A stretch of DNA of 14,994 nt from JBGPYB01 sp041493035 (GTDB taxonomy: Bacteria > Acidobacteriota > Vicinamibacteria > Fen-336), in NCBI GenBank assembly GCA_041493035.1, contig JBGPYB010000115.1:1-14994 (forward strand), in the 5' to 3' direction. Both the position numbers and the translations under genes were made by a program. The notes beneath the pieces are model-generated. The model was not told the origin of the DNA. It did not search any database and was given only the letters and a program-made list of their open reading frames with translations. Shown here piece by piece: positions 13,133 to 14,994 of the stretch; within the stretch, counting starts at the first letter, position 1; every line of letters begins with the position of its first letter.

Positions 13133-14437
13133 CTACGGCTTCGCCGCGGGGGGTGAGGGCAGCGGGGGCAAGCCCAGCCGGCCGGCCTCCTTCTCGATCG
13201 CGGCAAGGAAGTCGTTCACCCGGGGAAGGCGCTTGCCGCCAACGAACACCGTCGGAGTGCCTTTGACCCCGACGCGCTCACCTTCCTCGATCTCCGCCGT
13301 GAGGCGCGCTTTCGTTTCGGGAGCGTCGAGACAGGTCTGGAGCGCCGGGGCCGCCAGGCCTGCGCCGGTGGCGATCCGAACCGCGTCCTCGCGCCCCATC
13401 GGACGCGCCGGTGTCGCGAAGACGGCCTCCTGATACTGAGCGAACCGTCCCTGTTCCTGGGCGCAGATCGCCGAGAGTGCCAACCAGCAGGCCCCTTCGT
13501 GGATCGTGTTCTGGAGCTTGGTGTTGCAGGTCTTCTCGAGGGGGTAGTTCTTGTAGTGGACGACCACTCGCCCCTGGGACTTCGGAACGTAGTCCTTGAA
13601 CGCTCCGGCTAGAGCGCGGCAGAACGGGCAGAGGTAGTCCGAGAACTCGACGACGTGTATCGCCGCGTTGGCTGAGCCGCTCATCGGCGCCTTGGAGACG
13701 TCGAGAGTCTGGGGCGCCGCGTCCTCGAACTCCTTCAGGGCTTTGTCGGTGACGTACTGCTCGCGCTTCTGCGGGTCGTCCAGGATCTCCTTGAGCCGGC
13801 GGACCTCGTCCTCCGCGCCCCGTCCCACAGCACTCGCGTTCGGCTCTCCCAGCAGGCCGGCCGTCCGCCGCGCCTCGCGGTAGGTCAGCGTCAGGTTGGC
13901 CGCGAGGAGCGCCGCGGCCACCGCCCCGCTCGTCAAACCCCAGCCCGCCAGGACGAGGCGTCCCTCGGCGCTGGCCAGAGCCGTGAGAGCGGCCGTTCCC
14001 CTGAGCGCCGGGAGGAGAACAAGGAGTGCCACGAGGTTCACGGCGTAGGTCGTCAGGCAGACCTTGCAATAGGCCTTGATGGAGAAGGCCTGGATGCCGA
14101 AGAGGACGATGTCGAAGGCCAGAGCCAGAAGAAGAGCGAACGCCACCAGACGGCCGCCGGCAGCGAGCGCCGCGGGACCGGCCAGGAGGGCGAGGGCGAG
14201 GAGACTCGCCAGCGTGATGTAGAAGAAGAGGCCCACGGCTGCCAAGGGCACGCTCCCCACGGTTGAATAGGCACTTCGAGCCACTGTCTCGCAGCCGCTC
14301 TGGCTTCCTTCGCCGCAGATCGCCTGTACAGCCGTGACCGCCGGCCCTTCGCCGTAGTGTTGAAGGAGGAGCAGCCCGGAAAGAGAAGCCCCCGCAAGGA
14401 GAAGGACGAAAACGATCGCCGCGCGCCTCTGGTTCAT
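13133..14437 (-). CDS. Fused vitamin K epoxide reductase (VKOR) and DsbA-like thioredoxin domain protein
   Basis: The protein has 434 aa from ATG 14437, with GGAG just upstream. Residues about 5-185 are a VKOR-type helix bundle: paired loop cysteines Cys-41 and Cys-49 (CGEGSQSGC), GSVPLAAVGL (61-70), and the quinone-side active site YCKVC (Cys-124, Cys-127). After a last helix (about 162-182) and a charged linker (about 186-245) comes a DsbA-like thioredoxin domain with CPFC (270-273) and cis-proline motif GTPTVFV (393-399). Four more cysteines (304, 317, 325, 369) lie in that domain. The fusion should oxidise cysteines in exported proteins and pass electrons to the quinone pool, doing the work of DsbA plus DsbB in one chain. 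The Pro-rich end (LPPLPSPPAAKP) is likely disordered. It is transcribed away from the cyclodeaminase gene and stands alone ahead of the hydroxylase promoter. The family call is secure. Confidence 0.93.
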   Translation of the reverse strand: MNQRRAAIVFVLLLAGASLSGLLLLQHYGEGPAVTAVQAICGEGSQSGCETVARSAYSTVGSVPLAAVGLFFYITLASLLALALLAGPAALAAGGRLVAFALLLALAFDIVLFGIQAFSIKAYCKVCLTTYAVNLVALLVLLPALRGTAALTALASAEGRLVLAGWGLTSGAVAAALLAANLTLTYREARRTAGLLGEPNASAVGRGAEDEVRRLKEILDDPQKREQYVTDKALKEFEDAAPQTLDVSKAPMSGSANAAIHVVEFSDYLCPFCRALAGAFKDYVPKSQGRVVVHYKNYPLEKTCNTKLQNTIHEGACWLALSAICAQEQGRFAQYQEAVFATPARPMGREDAVRIATGAGLAAPALQTCLDAPETKARLTAEIEEGERVGVKGTPTVFVGGKRLPRVNDFLAAIEKEAGRLGLPPLPSPPAAKP

Positions 14438-14446
14438 TCGGCTCCG

Positions 14447-14452
14447 ATCATA
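14447..14452 (-). promoter_or_regulatory. Possible -10 element (TATGAT) of the VKOR-DsbA gene
   Basis: TATGAT matches TATAAT at five of six positions on the minus strand and ends 9 nt before ATG 14437. That spacing would give a leaderless or nearly leaderless mRNA, though a GGAG also lies in those 9 nt. No -35 is visible at 16-18 nt. Confidence 0.3.
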
Positions 14453-14477
14453 CTAAACTTCGCGACAGTCTCCGGCC

Positions 14478-14994
14478 ATGGAAGTCCGCATCCTCTTCGA
14501 GCACGAGATCCGCCGACTCATCGGCCCGCAAGAGGCCCTGGTCGCCGTCCGCAATGCTTTCGCGCGTCTCGCCCGAGGCGAAGCCACGCTCCCGGGCGTC
14601 ATCGGCCTGGACGTGCCGGCCCACCAGGGCGAAGTTCACGTCAAGGGAGCGCATCTTCATGGATCGAGCTTCTTCTCCATCAAGATTGCCGCCGGCTTCT
14701 ACGCGAACGTGGCGCGCGGGCTGCCATTCGCGAGCGGCCTCGTCCTCGTCTTCAGCGCCGAAACGGGCTTTCTCCGCGCCGTTCTCTTCGACAACGCCTA
14801 CCTCACCGAGCTTCGCACCGGCGCGGCGGGTGCGCTGGCGGCTGACCTTCTGGCGAGGCGGGATGTGGAGCGCGTCGCCTTGTTGGGCTACGGCAGCCAG
14901 GCCCGTTACCAGCTCGAGGCGCTTCTTCTAGTACGGCGTCCACGACAGGTCGTGGTGTGGGGCCCGTCGGAAGCGCGCGCCGCCGCTGCCGCCC
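14478..14994 (+). CDS. Ornithine cyclodeaminase/mu-crystallin family protein (N-terminal part, cut by the window edge)
   Basis: The frame runs from ATG 14478 to the right edge, giving 172 residues of a family usually a little over 300 long. FFSIKI (65-70) holds the conserved substrate-region Lys-69, LTELRTGAAGALAADLLAR (109-127) the conserved Arg-113, and VALLGYGSQARYQLEALL (133-150) the GxGxQA start of the NAD(P)-binding domain. Members include ornithine cyclodeaminase, alanine dehydrogenase of archaeal type, ectoine-use protein EutC and ketimine reductases; the visible part does not separate these. It is cytoplasmic, with no signal peptide. It diverges from the VKOR-DsbA gene across 40 bp. 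TAAACT at 14454-14459 is a weak -10 candidate, and no clear Shine-Dalgarno is present. It has no evident link to the glycosylation genes. Confidence 0.88.
   Translation, partial: MEVRILFEHEIRRLIGPQEALVAVRNAFARLARGEATLPGVIGLDVPAHQGEVHVKGAHLHGSSFFSIKIAAGFYANVARGLPFASGLVLVFSAETGFLRAVLFDNAYLTELRTGAAGALAADLLARRDVERVALLGYGSQARYQLEALLLVRRPRQVVVWGPSEARAAAAA

Overview
The window is G+C-rich, densely coding bacterial DNA with start-codon choices (GTG, TTG) typical of high-GC genomes. The gene mix is a Tat-exported GH109-type protein, a DUF2723/TMEM260-type membrane protein with a helical tail, a VKOR-DsbA fusion, and several large polytopic GT-C-like proteins. This would fit an environmental Acidobacteriota-type or similar deep-branching Gram-negative lineage. 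That placement is inference; no rRNA or other phylogenetic marker is present.

Layout, left to right. (a) 1-298: the 3' end of a membrane protein gene on the + strand, then a 48-aa single-helix membrane protein whose start overlaps the previous stop (ATGA). (b) 249-4722, minus strand: a tight three-gene unit read as DUF2723 membrane protein, then a cytoplasmic Gfo/Idh/MocA oxidoreductase, then a Tat-exported GH109-like NAD-dependent glycosidase. (c) 4783-6852, plus strand: a GT-C-like membrane protein, divergent from (b) across a 60-bp region whose perfect 8-bp inverted repeat carries outward-facing -10-like elements. (d) 6869-13059, minus strand: FA2H-like fatty-acid hydroxylase, GT-C-like protein, ArnT/PMT-like protein (4-bp overlap with the preceding gene), a 171-bp gap with a hairpin and a tandem repeat, then a further GT-C-like protein. 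A TTGACA-17-TACAAA promoter stands in front of the hydroxylase. (e) 13133-14437, minus strand: VKOR-DsbA disulfide-forming fusion. (f) 14478 to the right edge, plus strand: ornithine cyclodeaminase/mu-crystallin family protein, truncated by the window.

The main theme is five large multi-pass proteins of GT-C glycosyltransferase type within 10 kb. Each has an acidic residue in its first predicted extracytoplasmic loop. They sit with an exported sugar-active enzyme and a membrane lipid hydroxylase. Two (4783-6852 and 10648-12372) are paralogues along their length. Two others by fold class (4783-6852 and 6869-8893) share a C-terminal beta-sandwich-like domain. No cytoplasmic nucleotide-sugar glycosyltransferase, polyprenyl-phosphate-sugar synthase, flippase or polymerase is in the window, so the donor must come from elsewhere. 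The best reading is an uncharacterised locus for extracytoplasmic glycosylation, possibly of protein or lipid, with lipid hydroxylation linked to it. The substrate cannot be told from sequence.
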